NCBI RefSeq assembly: GCF_002855555.1
Contig: NZ_PKRT01000001.1
Location: forward strand, 2,570,001-2,634,000
Source of the DNA: Novosphingobium sp. TH158
GTDB taxonomy: Bacteria; Pseudomonadota; Alphaproteobacteria; Sphingomonadales; Sphingomonadaceae
DNA length: 64,000 nucleotides
Direction of reading: 5' to 3'
In this document: piece after piece, positions 17,240 to 27,118 of the stretch
How the letters are laid out: each line of letters starts with the position of its first letter
Numbering within the stretch: position 1 is the stretch's first letter
Position numbers and translations under genes: made by a program
The notes under the pieces: generated by a model
Told to the model about the DNA's origin: nothing
What the model saw: the letters and a program-made list of their open reading frames with translations, nothing else
Database searches by the model: none

Positions 17240-18447
17240 GCGACAGCGCAGATCTCGTCATCCTGGGAGGCGGGCTGGTCGGCATGACGCTGGCCCTGGC
17301 CGCCGCGAAGGAGGGCATCTCCAGCCACGTCATCGATCGCGCGACCGAGGCGGAACTGACCGCCGAGGGCGTCGATGGGCGCGCTTCGGCCATTTCCACG
17401 GCGAGCTGGAACCTGTTCTGCAACATCGGCCTTGGTGATCGGCTGGCGCCGCTCGGCTGCGCCATCCAGGCGATTGCCGTAACCGATGCGATGAAGCCGG
17501 GCCGCATCGATTTCCGCCCCGGCGCGGACGAAGGCACGCTGGGGCTGATGTATGCCAACCGCGATATCCGCATGGCCCTGTTCGCCGCAGCGAAGGAGCA
17601 GCCGCTGATCCAGTGGCATACGGCTGCAGAGGCGGTCGAGCGCGAGCGCGGCGAACACGGCGTTCGCGTGACGCTGAGGGACGGGCGCGTCCTGTCGGGC
17701 AGCCTGCTGGTCGCCGCCGAGGGCCGGCAATCGCCGACCCGCGACGAGGCCGGCTTCAGCCTCGCCAAGTGGGACTACAAGCACCGCGCGCAGGTGACGG
17801 CCCTGTACCACGAGAAGAGCCACGAAGGCGTCGCCTGGGAAATCTTCTATCCTGCCGGGCCGTTCGCGCTTCTGCCGCTGCTGGATGAGAACGGCCGGCA
17901 TCGTTCGGCGCTGGTCTGGACCGTGGCGGAAAAGGATGCGGCGGCATGGACAGGCCTTTCCGACCGCGCCTTCCTTGCCGAAGTGCAGGAACGGGTGGGC
18001 GAGATCCTCGGCAAGGTGGAACTGGCCGCACCGCGCATGTCCTACCCGCTCAACTTCCACCACTCGCGCCACCTGGTGGACAAGCGGCTGGCGCTGGTCG
18101 GCGATGCGGCGCACGGCATGCACCCGATCGCCGGGCAGGGCCTCAACCTTGGCCTGCGCGATGTCGGCGCGCTGGTGGAAGTGATCGCCGACGGCATGCG
18201 GCTGGGGCTGGAACCCGGCGATGCGCAGGTGCTCGCCCGCTACGAACGCTGGCGCTCGGTCGATGCCTTCATGGTCATGTCGGCCACCGATGCGCTGACC
18301 CGCCTGTTCGGCATTCCCGGCCGCCTGCCCTCGGCAATCCGCCGCCTGGGCATGAGCGCGGTGCAGCGGATATCGCCGCTCAAGAAGTTCTTCATGGAAG
18401 AAGCCCGCGGGATGAGCGGCGACCTGCCGAAGCTGCTTCGGGCCTGA
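17236..18447 (+). CDS. UbiH/UbiF-family FAD-dependent hydroxylase
   Basis: The 403-residue flavoprotein has the N-terminal FAD-binding motif DLVILGGGLVGMTLALAAA, the DG-type motif around LVAAEGRQSPTRDEAG and the C-terminal GDAAHGMHPIAGQGLNLGLR. These are the three signatures of ubiquinone-biosynthesis ring hydroxylases. The probable role is one ring hydroxylation in ubiquinone synthesis. Which carbon is modified cannot be read from sequence. It is translationally coupled to the phosphatase upstream. Confidence 0.87.
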   Translation: MSDSADLVILGGGLVGMTLALAAAKEGISSHVIDRATEAELTAEGVDGRASAISTASWNLFCNIGLGDRLAPLGCAIQAIAVTDAMKPGRIDFRPGADEGTLGLMYANRDIRMALFAAAKEQPLIQWHTAAEAVERERGEHGVRVTLRDGRVLSGSLLVAAEGRQSPTRDEAGFSLAKWDYKHRAQVTALYHEKSHEGVAWEIFYPAGPFALLPLLDENGRHRSALVWTVAEKDAAAWTGLSDRAFLAEVQERVGEILGKVELAAPRMSYPLNFHHSRHLVDKRLALVGDAAHGMHPIAGQGLNLGLRDVGALVEVIADGMRLGLEPGDAQVLARYERWRSVDAFMVMSATDALTRLFGIPGRLPSAIRRLGMSAVQRISPLKKFFMEEARGMSGDLPKLLRA

Positions 18448-18463
18448 GCCCGAAGCCAGCGCG

Positions 18464-19474
18464 TCAGGCGAAGGCGGGCATCACCTTGTCGGCCAGGACC
18501 TGGGCATAGGCCTTGAACCGCTCTGCCGGCAGGCCGGGCGGGCGCATCAGCATCAGGTGTTCCAGCGCCGGAGCCTTTGCCTTCATCGCCTCGAACTCGG
18601 CCACGGCTTCGTCCGGGGTCATGATCTGCAGGATGCCGCTTTGCTTGAAAGCATCGAGGTCCATGGTCTTGAGCGCGGCATTTTCCATGCCGATGGCCTG
18701 GTCTTCGGCCATGAATTCGGAATAGGTGTTGTTGACGTGGTGGTAATAGGGGGCAAGCTCCTCCATCGCCGCATCCTTGTCTTCGGCCATGACCATGAAC
18801 AGGCAGGTGGCCAGCGCGCGGGCGCTGCCGGGGTCCTTGCCCAGCTCCTTCAGCTTTTCGACATAGGGCGCCACCGCGCCGATATCGCCGAAGTAGCCAT
18901 CGGCATATCTGGCCACGCGCTCCAGCGCCTTGGGCGCGAAGCCGCCGATGTGCAGCGGGATGCGGCCGCGCGGGGCAGGGGGCATGAGCTGCGCGCCCTT
19001 GAGCGAGAAATGCCGCCCTTCGAAATCGACCGTTTCGCCTGCCCACAGCCGGGTGGCGATCTCGAGGAATTCGTCGAACCGTGCCCCGCGCTTGGTGAAA
19101 TCGAGCCCGTAGGCCTCATACTCGCGGCGGCGGTAGCCGATGGCCAGCGCCATCTCGAGCCGCCCGCCGGAAATGGCATCGAGCGCGACGCAATCTTCGG
19201 CAAAGCGCACCGGGTGGTACAGCGGGGCAAGGGCAATCGCGCTGCCCAGCCGGATGCGGCGGGTGCGGGCGGCCATGGCAGCCAGCGCGATCATCGGCGA
19301 AGTGACATAGCTGTCACCGGCAAGGTGGTGTTCCGGCACCCAGGCGGCATCGAAGCCCGCTTCCTCGGTCCAGGCGGCAAGAGCTATGGTTTCCTCATAA
19401 AGCTCGTGCCAGTCACGCTTCCACTGGTCGGGATTGCGGAAGTCGAACAGGTAGCCGAAGGTCAGGCGGGGCAT
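18464..19474 (-). CDS. LLM-class flavin-dependent oxidoreductase
   Basis: The 336-residue protein has the luciferase-like fold motifs LTFGYLFDFRNPDQWKRDW, AWVPEHHLAGDSYVTSP, RIRLGSAIALAPLYHPVRFA and GRLEMALAIGYRRREYEAYG. Members use FMNH2 or F420 to oxidise or reduce diverse substrates, often xenobiotics or long-chain compounds. It lies 11 bases downstream of a deazaflavin-type nitroreductase gene on the same strand, suggesting joint action. Cofactor and substrate are not determined. Confidence 0.88.
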   Translation of the reverse strand: MPRLTFGYLFDFRNPDQWKRDWHELYEETIALAAWTEEAGFDAAWVPEHHLAGDSYVTSPMIALAAMAARTRRIRLGSAIALAPLYHPVRFAEDCVALDAISGGRLEMALAIGYRRREYEAYGLDFTKRGARFDEFLEIATRLWAGETVDFEGRHFSLKGAQLMPPAPRGRIPLHIGGFAPKALERVARYADGYFGDIGAVAPYVEKLKELGKDPGSARALATCLFMVMAEDKDAAMEELAPYYHHVNNTYSEFMAEDQAIGMENAALKTMDLDAFKQSGILQIMTPDEAVAEFEAMKAKAPALEHLMLMRPPGLPAERFKAYAQVLADKVMPAFA

Positions 19475-19485
19475 GGGCGGTTTCC

Positions 19486-19980
19486 TTATTCGGGGGCCGT
19501 GAATACGGGGATTTCGGCCACAGGGCGCATCAGGATCAGCGGCAGGACGCGGTCGGTCGATGCCTGGTAATCCTTGTAGAAGGCGAAGTTGCTGGTCAGC
19601 ACGGCCCAGGCGAAATCGCGCTCTGCGCCTTCCGGTTCGCGCCATTCGCCCTGCCAGGCCTGCGTGCCGATCTGGAAATCGACCCGCGGATCGGAAATGA
19701 GGTTCAGGTACCAGTTTGGGTGGTGATCGGCGCCGCCCTTCGATCCGCAGATAAGCACTTCGCCGCCAACCATGGTGTAGCACAGCGGGGTGATGAGGGT
19801 GCGACCGGACTTGCGACCCTTGAAGCGGATCATGCAATGCGTGCCCAGCACCGGCCCGCCCACAGGCGTGATATCCATGATATGGCCCCTGGTGCCGCCG
19901 GAACCGATGTACATTTCCATGTGTTCGGTTTTCCAGTCCTTGCGGGCTGCCGCGATTTCCGCGCTGGATTCGTTGCTCAT
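19486..19980 (-). CDS. Deazaflavin-dependent nitroreductase-family protein (Ddn/DUF385 type)
   Basis: The 164-residue split beta-barrel protein contains RFKGRKSGRTLITPLCYTMV, followed by GSKGGADHHPNWYLNLISDP, the characteristic cofactor-binding region of the Ddn/FDOR family. Actinobacterial members use F420, but proteobacterial members may use other flavins or have no assigned cofactor. It forms a two-gene leftward unit with the LLM oxidoreductase and is divergent from a Rieske oxygenase gene. Confidence 0.85.
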   Translation of the reverse strand: MSNESSAEIAAARKDWKTEHMEMYIGSGGTRGHIMDITPVGGPVLGTHCMIRFKGRKSGRTLITPLCYTMVGGEVLICGSKGGADHHPNWYLNLISDPRVDFQIGTQAWQGEWREPEGAERDFAWAVLTSNFAFYKDYQASTDRVLPLILMRPVAEIPVFTAPE

Positions 19981-20152
19981 GCAAAAGTCTCCCGGTCGAT
20001 ATCGCGCGATCTTGGCGCATCGAAGCGGTCAGGCCAACCGTCTTGGCCGGGGCCGGGCATCGCCGAGGGGATAAGCCGCGCAGCCCTTTCGCCCGCCTGC
20101 GGGTTGCTGTTAGTTTGGCGTCACAACAGCCAGGATCGGGAGAACAGTCGTC

Positions 20153-21511
20153 GTGGCGGATATCAGTGGAATTGTCGAATCGGCGGATGATCTGGAAGCG
20201 CCGGTCACCATCGGCGTCGATGCCTATATCAGCGAAGACTATGTCCGGCTTGAACGCGACCGGCTCTGGCGCAAGACCTGGCTGCAGGCGGGCCGGGTGG
20301 AAGACATGCCGCAAGCCGGGTCGTTCATCACCTTCGACATCCTTGACGATTCGATCCTCATCGTGCGCGGCGAGGATGACCAGTTTCGCGCCTTCTGGAA
20401 CGTGTGCACCCATCGCGGGCGGCGGCTGGTCGATACCCCCAAGGGCCGGCGCAACGCGCGCGGGCTGAAGAAGAACTTCGTCTGCGGCTTCCACGGCTGG
20501 ACCTTCGACGGCAAGGGCACCTGCACCTATGTGCACGAGCGCGAACACTGGCAGGGCAAGCTGACTGCCGAGAACACCGATCTTGGCCCCGTGCAGTGCG
20601 ACACCTGGGGCGGCTGGGTGTGGATCAACATGGATCCCGAGGCCGGCCCGCTGCGCGAATACCTCGAACCCGCGGCATCGATGCTCGATCCCTACCAGTT
20701 GCAGAACATGCGCTATCGCTGGCGCAAGTTCGTGGTGTTCGATTGCAACTGGAAGGTGGCGCTGGAAGCCTTCAACGAGACGTACCACGTTCCGGTGACT
20801 CACCCGGAATTCATGGAATTCGGCGATTTCCCCGGCTGGGCCCGCAACCAGGGGCTGCATTCGAACATCGGCTACGACGCGCCCAAGGACATGGAAGAGA
20901 ACGCCGGCAAGCTGCGCGTCGGCACCGGCGATGCGCGCATCTCGACGGCGCAGATGCAGAACTACACCTGGGCAGCGGCGAACACCAACACCACGCAGAC
21001 CATGGTCGATGTCGCCAACAGCCTCGTCGACGAACTGCCCGAAGGCACGCCCAATGCCGAGGTGCTGGGCTACTGGATCAGCCGCAGCAAGCAGATCGAT
21101 GCGGAACAGGGCGTCGTCTGGCCCGAAGTGCCAAGCAGCCATACGGCGCAGGCGGGCACGGCCTGGCAGATCTTCCCCAATTTCCAGATCGGCCACGCGG
21201 TGAACAACATGCTGTGCTACATGGCGCGGCCCTACGGCAACGATCCCAACAAGTGCTATTTCGAAGCCGCCGTATTCCAGCTCTATCCCGAAGGCGAAGC
21301 GCCCGAAACGGACTGGGACTATACCGAGCCGGAAGACTGGCCGCCGGTCCTGCAGCAGGATTTCAACAACATGGCGGCGGTCCAGCAAGGCATGAAGAGC
21401 GGCGGGTTCAAGGGCACCTTGCCCAACCCCTACCGCGAACGGGCAATCCCCAGCCTGCACATGAACCTGGCCCGCTTCATGGGCCAGGGAACGCCGCGCA
21501 AGCTGAAGTAG
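20153..21511 (+). CDS. Rieske aromatic-ring-hydroxylating oxygenase, large subunit
   Basis: The 452-residue protein has a Rieske 2Fe-2S centre (NVCTHRGRR then FVCGFHGWTFDGKG) and the mononuclear iron site EAFNETYHVPVTHPEF. It starts with GTG at 20153, about 6 bases after a GGGAGAAC purine stretch. Such enzymes begin degradation of aromatic or steroid-like substrates with a separate ferredoxin and reductase, neither of which is encoded adjacent. A TonB receptor gene follows on the same strand, which fits uptake plus catabolism. The substrate is unknown. Confidence 0.9.
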   Translation: MADISGIVESADDLEAPVTIGVDAYISEDYVRLERDRLWRKTWLQAGRVEDMPQAGSFITFDILDDSILIVRGEDDQFRAFWNVCTHRGRRLVDTPKGRRNARGLKKNFVCGFHGWTFDGKGTCTYVHEREHWQGKLTAENTDLGPVQCDTWGGWVWINMDPEAGPLREYLEPAASMLDPYQLQNMRYRWRKFVVFDCNWKVALEAFNETYHVPVTHPEFMEFGDFPGWARNQGLHSNIGYDAPKDMEENAGKLRVGTGDARISTAQMQNYTWAAANTNTTQTMVDVANSLVDELPEGTPNAEVLGYWISRSKQIDAEQGVVWPEVPSSHTAQAGTAWQIFPNFQIGHAVNNMLCYMARPYGNDPNKCYFEAAVFQLYPEGEAPETDWDYTEPEDWPPVLQQDFNNMAAVQQGMKSGGFKGTLPNPYRERAIPSLHMNLARFMGQGTPRKLK

Positions 21512-21551
21512 GGCCTCCCCGGTGGGCGGGGGACGGTGTAAGCGCGCGGCC

Positions 21552-23531
21552 ATGCTGCGTCGCCTTGCCCTGATTCCCGCCCTTGTAGCCGCCCCTGCCT
21601 GGGCAGAGGATCCGCCGATCCTCGTCACCGCAACGCGCGATGCGGGCGATGGCGTGCAGGTGGCTCAGGTCCGCTCGCTAGACGAGGTGCGCTCGTCCGC
21701 CGCCTCGGGCCGGATCGAGGACGTGCTGGCCAATGTGGCCGGCCTGCAGCAGTTCCGCCGGTCCGACAGCCGCTCGGCAAACCCCACGGCGCAGGGCATC
21801 ACCCTGCGTTCGCTCGGCGGCAATGCCTCAAGCCGCACCGTGGTCCTGCTCGATGGCGTGCCGATGGCCGATCCCTTCTTCGGATCGGTGCCGCTATCCG
21901 CGCTGGTGCCCGAACGGCTCGGCCGGATCGAGGTGACGCGCGGCGGCGGTGCGGGGCCGTTCGAGGCCGGGGCAGTGGCCGGAACGCTTGAGCTGACCAG
22001 CGCCAGCCGGGACGAGGCCGGGCTGCTCAGCGCCTCCGCCTTTGTCGATGATCGCGGATCGAGCGAGCTTTCCGCCAGCCTTGCCCCGCGCCTTGGCGGC
22101 GGCCATGCCGTACTTTCCGCGCGCTGGGATCGCGGGCCGGGTTTCTGGACCACGCCGGCGGCGCAGCGCGTGCCGGCCAGTGTCAGGGCGCGATACGACA
22201 GCTGGTCCACCGCCCTGCGGGCCGTGGCGCCACTGGCCCCGGATGCCGAATTGCAGTTCCGCGCGCTGGTCTATGAAGATCATCGCACCCTGCGCTTTGC
22301 CGGGGCCGATTCCTCGATGAGTGGGCAAGATGCCTCCGTCCGCCTGCTGCTGCGGGGCGACTGGCAGGTGGATGCCCTGGCCTATGTCCAGGCGCGCGAC
22401 TTCAGCAATGTCGTGATCAGCGCCATCACCTTCCGCAAGGCGCTGGACCAGTATGCCACGCCCGCGACCGGGCTGGGGACCAAGCTGGAACTGCGCCCGC
22501 CGCTCGGCGCCGGGCATGACCTGCGCTTCGGGCTCGACTGGCGGCATGGCTCGGGCGAGACGATGGAGGAAGCCTTCAACGCCAGTACCGGCGCGCTAAT
22601 CGCCCGCCGGCGCGCGGGCGGGAGCCAGGGCAACCTGGGCCTGTTCCTGCGCCACGAATTCGCCGCCGGGCCGGTTACGCTGGGCGCCGGCGCAAGGGCC
22701 GATCGCTGGAGCCAGTCCCCCGGCCGCTTCACCGATGTCGTAACCGCCTGCGGCACGCTTGGCAGCCTTGCCGAACGCTCCGGCTGGGACGGATCCTTGC
22801 GCGGTTCTGCCCGGGTTCGCCTGGGCAGCGGCGTGACGGTCCGCGGTGCCGCCTATTCGGCCATGCGCCTGCCGACGCTTAACGAGCTCTACCGCTCGTT
22901 CATCGTCAACGCGGTGGCCACCTGCCCCAACGCGTCGCTCGCCAATGAGCAGTTGCGCGGCTTCGAAGGCGGGGTGGACTGGGCACCGTCGCGCAATTTC
23001 TCGCTGGGGGTGACCGCCTTCGACAACCGGGTGAACAAGGCCATCGCCAATGTCACCATCGGCAACAACCTGCGCGAGCGGCGCAATGTCGATGCCGTCC
23101 GCGCGCGCGGGATCGAGGCGCAGGCGACCGGCTGGATCGGTCAGTTCCACCTGCGCGGCTCGCTGGCCTGGACCGATGCCGAAATGGTCGGCAGCGGGCT
23201 ATCCGCGACGCTCGACGGAAAGCGACCGGCGCAGACACCGCGCCTTGCCGCCAGCCTGAAGCTGGGGTGGAATCCCGCGCCGGACTGGCAGTTCGCCCTG
23301 ATGCTGCGCCATACCGGCGCGCAGTTCGAGGATGATCTGGAAAGCGATGCCCTGCCTGCGGCGACCACGATTTCGGCCTATGCCGAAGTGCCGCTGGCCA
23401 AGGGCTTCGCGCTGGTATTGCGCGGCGAGAACCTGACCGACGAACAGGTCGTCACTCGCAACCAGTCGGGTTCGATAGACCTTGGCACCCCGCGCACCGT
23501 CTGGGCAGGGGTGCGGGTCAGCCTGCCGTGA
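21552..23531 (+). CDS. TonB-dependent outer-membrane receptor
   Basis: The 659-residue protein has the signal peptide MLRRLALIPALVAAPAWA, a TonB-box-like PPILVTATRD and a plug domain (GRIEDVLANVAGLQQF, TVVLLDGVPMADPFFGSVPL). A beta barrel follows, ending in LGTPRTVWAGVRVSLP. It imports a siderophore, cobalamin or another bulky compound by TonB energy. The ligand cannot be read, but placement after a Rieske oxygenase makes an aromatic substrate or metal possible. Confidence 0.9.
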   Translation: MLRRLALIPALVAAPAWAEDPPILVTATRDAGDGVQVAQVRSLDEVRSSAASGRIEDVLANVAGLQQFRRSDSRSANPTAQGITLRSLGGNASSRTVVLLDGVPMADPFFGSVPLSALVPERLGRIEVTRGGGAGPFEAGAVAGTLELTSASRDEAGLLSASAFVDDRGSSELSASLAPRLGGGHAVLSARWDRGPGFWTTPAAQRVPASVRARYDSWSTALRAVAPLAPDAELQFRALVYEDHRTLRFAGADSSMSGQDASVRLLLRGDWQVDALAYVQARDFSNVVISAITFRKALDQYATPATGLGTKLELRPPLGAGHDLRFGLDWRHGSGETMEEAFNASTGALIARRRAGGSQGNLGLFLRHEFAAGPVTLGAGARADRWSQSPGRFTDVVTACGTLGSLAERSGWDGSLRGSARVRLGSGVTVRGAAYSAMRLPTLNELYRSFIVNAVATCPNASLANEQLRGFEGGVDWAPSRNFSLGVTAFDNRVNKAIANVTIGNNLRERRNVDAVRARGIEAQATGWIGQFHLRGSLAWTDAEMVGSGLSATLDGKRPAQTPRLAASLKLGWNPAPDWQFALMLRHTGAQFEDDLESDALPAATTISAYAEVPLAKGFALVLRGENLTDEQVVTRNQSGSIDLGTPRTVWAGVRVSLP

Positions 23532-23540
23532 GGAATAGCC

Positions 23541-24434
23541 TCAGATCGACGAGCCGGGCGGGACGATGACCGGGCTCGGCTGCTCGGCAGACTTGCCCGA
23601 GCTGTCGGCCGGGGTCACGCTTTCGAGCAGCGCGGCGCTTTCCAGCGTGTCGAGCGCCCTGCGCGCGCCATCATAGCGGCGGGCGGCGACAAGCCAGTCG
23701 CGCGCGGCGGCATGGCCGGGCATGGCCTCGATTTCCTTTGCCGCTTCGGCAATGCGCCCGGCCGAAAGCATAAGCCGCGCCCGCTCCAGCCGGTTCTGCG
23801 GGGCCGGGCTGGGGGCATCGTCGTGGCGCACGACGAACAGGGCGGAAAGCTCCTGCTGGGCGCGCTGCCAGAAGTCCCCGCGCGCCGGGATGCCTGCGAG
23901 GCGCGGGGCGATGACCTCAAGGTCGGCGGCCAGCGTATCGAGCGTGACGGGTGATTTGGCCGCATCGATCACCTGGTTTACCTCTGCACCGTGGCGCGCG
24001 TTGAAGCGCAGGCGCAGCTGGTCTTCCAGGTAGCCGAGCGGCGATCCCTTATCGAGCGCCCGCCGGGCGGCGAGGGCGACCAGCAGGCCTTCGGCGCGCG
24101 AGGCATTGCCCGATGCCGCCTGGGCGCGCAGGTCGATGCTGGCCAGACGCTGTTCAAGCGCCGCAATGCGCACCGCAAGCGCGGCTTCGGCGGCGGGAAG
24201 TTGGGCAATGGGCGGCGTGGCGGCGGGCGGGGCGACCGCAGCCGGGCCGGGCTGGTTAAGCAGGCGGTCCGGAGTGCGGCGCTCGATCGGCAGCAGGTCT
24301 GCCCAGGCAAGGTAGGCCACCGCAGCTGCACCCAGAACGAAAGCGAGAAACGCCATGGCCACGGCCAGCCGGCCGTTGCCGGTGCGGCGCGGCGTCAGGG
24401 GTGGCGGCGTGCGCGAGAGATATTTGTCGTTCAT
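23541..24434 (-). CDS. HemX/mitofilin-like inner-membrane protein
   Basis: The 297-residue protein has one N-terminal transmembrane helix (LAVAMAFLAFVLGAAAVAYL), a proline-rich linker, a coiled coil (LAVRIAALEQRLASIDLRAQ) and an all-helical C-terminus. This architecture and its location directly after hemD match the alphaproteobacterial mitofilin-related COG4223 family. It probably has a scaffold role in the membrane; no enzyme motif is present. The start overlaps the stop of hemD (ATGA). Confidence 0.78.
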   Translation of the reverse strand: MNDKYLSRTPPPLTPRRTGNGRLAVAMAFLAFVLGAAAVAYLAWADLLPIERRTPDRLLNQPGPAAVAPPAATPPIAQLPAAEAALAVRIAALEQRLASIDLRAQAASGNASRAEGLLVALAARRALDKGSPLGYLEDQLRLRFNARHGAEVNQVIDAAKSPVTLDTLAADLEVIAPRLAGIPARGDFWQRAQQELSALFVVRHDDAPSPAPQNRLERARLMLSAGRIAEAAKEIEAMPGHAAARDWLVAARRYDGARRALDTLESAALLESVTPADSSGKSAEQPSPVIVPPGSSI

Positions 24435-25111
24435 CGCGCGCGTTCTTGGCACATTCGCGCGGCAAGGGCCAGCAGCGCGGTATCGTTCGGGCTTTCGGCG
24501 GATTCGCAGGCCTGCCAGCCACGCCCCGCCGCTGCGGCAATCCGCGGGCCGAGTGCGGCCAGTGCAATCGTTTCGCGCGGCAGGCCAAGGCGGTCGCACT
24601 CGGCGGCAAAATGGCGGGCTGCATCCGCCGAATGGAGCAGCACCACGGGCGCGTTCTGCAATTCTTGCACCAGCGCTTCCGGCATGGCTTGCGGCTTGCT
24701 CGCATAGACCACCCGCTCCGCCATGCGGACTCCTTCGGGCGGAAGCAGATCGACGCGCTCTTCCCCGGCTAGGCGCAACAGGCGGGTGCCTGCGGGTATC
24801 GTGTCGAGCACGGCTTGCAAGCCGCCCCGGCCGCAACCGGCAACGGCGAACCCGGCTGCGCGCGCAGCCTCTGCCGTCGTCTCGCCAACGCAATGGACCG
24901 GCAAGTGCCGCAGCCCTTCGAGCCCCGCGCCGCCCTTGCGGAACACGTTGGCACTGCCCACCAGCAGGCCATCGAACCCGGCCGGGTCAGGCACGGCCCA
25001 GGGTCTCTGCTCGATGGCGAAAAGGGGAAAGCCCTGCGCTTCCAGCCCGGCAGCCCGCGCGGCAGCCAGCGTGGCGGCGCACCCCGGTTCCGGTCGGACG
25101 ACGATCAGCAT
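24431..25111 (-). CDS. hemD: Uroporphyrinogen-III synthase
   Basis: The 226-residue protein begins MLIVVRPEPGCAATLAAARA and has the two-domain HemD pattern: GLLVGSANVFRKGG, PVHCVGETTAEAARAAGF, and late VVLLHSADAARHFAAECDRL and IALAALGPRIAAAAG. It closes hydroxymethylbilane to uroporphyrinogen III. HemD is poorly conserved, and placement directly after hemC supports the call. Both ends overlap neighbours by 1-4 bases. Confidence 0.9.
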   Translation of the reverse strand: MLIVVRPEPGCAATLAAARAAGLEAQGFPLFAIEQRPWAVPDPAGFDGLLVGSANVFRKGGAGLEGLRHLPVHCVGETTAEAARAAGFAVAGCGRGGLQAVLDTIPAGTRLLRLAGEERVDLLPPEGVRMAERVVYASKPQAMPEALVQELQNAPVVLLHSADAARHFAAECDRLGLPRETIALAALGPRIAAAAGRGWQACESAESPNDTALLALAARMCQERAR

Positions 25112-26046
25112 CAGCGCGGCGGATCGAAGCAGGCGGCAAGGCCGCCACTGGCGCGCGACAGCAGGTCTGCGGCAAGGCGCGCGGGGCCGGCTGCATCGCC
25201 TGCGGCAAAGCGCGCTTCGCCTTCCACCTTTTCCGCGCCGTCTTCCGAAAAGATCGCCGCACGCAGGACAAGGTCTGCGCCTTCGCTGCGGGTATGGACG
25301 CCCACCGCGCTGTGGCAATTGCCGCCCAGCGCCGCGAGCAAAGCCCGTTCCGCCATCAGCGCCCTATGGCTTGGCGCATGGTCGATGGCGGCAAGCAGGG
25401 CGCGCATTGCCGCATCATCGGCACGGCATTCGATGGCGATGGCGCCTTGTCCTGGTGCGGAGAGCCAGCCTTCAAGCGCCAGCGGCGTGCCGACCTCGGT
25501 CTGCCCCAGGCGGTTAAGCCCGGCCAGCGCCAGCAGCGTTACCTCTGCCTCGCCAGCCTCAAGCCTGCCGAGCCGCGTGGCGACATTGCCGCGGAAGGAG
25601 ACTACCCGGCAATCGGGCCGCAGGTGCAGCGCCTGCGCGGCCCGGCGCGGGGCGCTGGTGCCGATGCGAGCTCCGGCCGGCAGCTCTGCCAGCGAGGCGG
25701 CGCCCACCAGCACGTCGCGCACGTCCTCACGCTCAAGCACGGCGGCGATGGCCAGCCATTCGGGCCGCAGCGTCTCGACATCCTTGGCGGAATGGACGGC
25801 AAAGTCGATTTCGCCGGCGTGGAGCCACTGGTCGAGCTCCTTGGTCCACAGCGCCTTGCCGCCGATCTCTGCCAGCGGGCGATCGAGCACCTTGTCGCCG
25901 CTGGCGGTCACGGGCACGATTTCCACTGCGTTAAGTGGCCAGCCATGCGCGGTGCACAGGCGGGCGCGGGCTTCTTCGGCCTGGGCCATGGCAAGCGGCG
26001 AGCGGCGGGTTCCGAGGCGGACAGGGGTTGTGGGCAGCGCAGTCAT
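25111..26046 (-). CDS. hemC: Porphobilinogen deaminase (hydroxymethylbilane synthase)
   Basis: The 311-residue protein has the HemC N-terminus (RLGTRRSPLAMAQAEEARAR), a DVETL loop, RIGTSAPRRAAQALHLRPDC and RGNVATRLGRLEAGE. The dipyrromethane-cofactor cysteine is in ALLAALGGNCHSAVGVHT. It assembles four porphobilinogens into hydroxymethylbilane, the substrate for the adjacent hemD product. It is divergent from tsaD with only 43 bases between starts. Confidence 0.96.
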   Translation of the reverse strand: MTALPTTPVRLGTRRSPLAMAQAEEARARLCTAHGWPLNAVEIVPVTASGDKVLDRPLAEIGGKALWTKELDQWLHAGEIDFAVHSAKDVETLRPEWLAIAAVLEREDVRDVLVGAASLAELPAGARIGTSAPRRAAQALHLRPDCRVVSFRGNVATRLGRLEAGEAEVTLLALAGLNRLGQTEVGTPLALEGWLSAPGQGAIAIECRADDAAMRALLAAIDHAPSHRALMAERALLAALGGNCHSAVGVHTRSEGADLVLRAAIFSEDGAEKVEGEARFAAGDAAGPARLAADLLSRASGGLAACFDPPR

Positions 26047-26089
26047 CGCCGCTTGTGCTAGTCGGCATTGTCTTTAAGGGAAAGTGAGG

Positions 26090-27118
26090 ATGCGGGTAGT
26101 CCTCGGAATTGAATCGTCCTGCGACGAAACGGCAGCCGCGCTGGTGCGCGAGGATCGGACGATCCTTGCCCAGCGCATTGCCTCGCAGGACGAGGAACAT
26201 CGCCCCTATGGCGGCGTGGTTCCCGAGATCGCCGCGCGGGCCCATGCCGACCGGCTGGCTCCGCTGATCGCCGCGACGCTTGCCGATGCCGGGATGCAGC
26301 TGGCCGATGTCGATGCCGTGGCCGCCACCGCCGGTCCGGGCCTGATCGGCGGGGTGATGGTCGGCCTGGTCAGTGCCAAGGCGCTGGCCATGGCGGGTGA
26401 CAAGCCGCTGATCGCGATCAACCACCTGGAAGGGCACGCGCTTTCGCCGCGGTTGGCCGATCCTGCGCTGGCCTATCCCTACCTGCTGCTGCTGGTGTCC
26501 GGCGGCCATTGCCAGGTGCTCGAAGTGCGGGGCGTCGGCCAGTACCGCCGCCTTGCCACGACCATCGACGATGCGCTGGGCGAGGCTTTCGACAAGACCG
26601 CCAAGATCCTTGGCCTCGGCTATCCCGGCGGTCCGGCTGTGGAGCGGCTGGCGCGCGAAGGCGATCCCGGCAAGGTTCGCCTGCCGCGTCCCCTGCTGGG
26701 CAGTGCCGAGCCGCATTTCTCCTTCGCCGGGCTCAAGAGCGCCGTGTTGCGCGCCAAGGAGGCCGGCATCCATGCCGATGCCGATCTTGCCGCCGCGTTC
26801 CAGCAGGCCGCGCTCGATTGCGTGATTGATCGTACGCGCCACGCGCTCGGCATGGCAGGCGATGTGACCGCGCTGGTCGTGGCTGGCGGGGTTGCTGCCA
26901 ACCAGGCGATCCGTACCGCCTTGCAGGAACTGGCGGCCGAACACGGCCTGCCCTTCGTCGCGCCACCACTGGCGCTGTGCACCGACAATGCGGCGATGAT
27001 CGCCTGGGCCGGGGTGGAACGGCTTGGGCAGAACGATTCGCTGGACTTTGCCGCGCGCCCGCGCTGGCCGCTCGATCCCGATGCGGCCCCGGTGCGCGGT
27101 GCGGGAGTGAAGGCATGA
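26090..27118 (+). CDS. tsaD: tRNA N6-threonylcarbamoyladenosine transferase TsaD
   Basis: The 342-residue protein has the family start [18 protein letters not shown], metal-binding [30 protein letters not shown] and the late [14 protein letters not shown]. TsaD transfers the threonylcarbamoyl group to A37 of ANN-decoding tRNAs with TsaB and TsaE. The ATG at 26090 is favoured over a GTG 6 bases earlier because of GGGAAAGTGAGG upstream. It overlaps gpsA by 4 bases. Confidence 0.97.
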   Translation: MRVVLGIESSCDETAAALVREDRTILAQRIASQDEEHRPYGGVVPEIAARAHADRLAPLIAATLADAGMQLADVDAVAATAGPGLIGGVMVGLVSAKALAMAGDKPLIAINHLEGHALSPRLADPALAYPYLLLLVSGGHCQVLEVRGVGQYRRLATTIDDALGEAFDKTAKILGLGYPGGPAVERLAREGDPGKVRLPRPLLGSAEPHFSFAGLKSAVLRAKEAGIHADADLAAAFQQAALDCVIDRTRHALGMAGDVTALVVAGGVAANQAIRTALQELAAEHGLPFVAPPLALCTDNAAMIAWAGVERLGQNDSLDFAARPRWPLDPDAAPVRGAGVKA

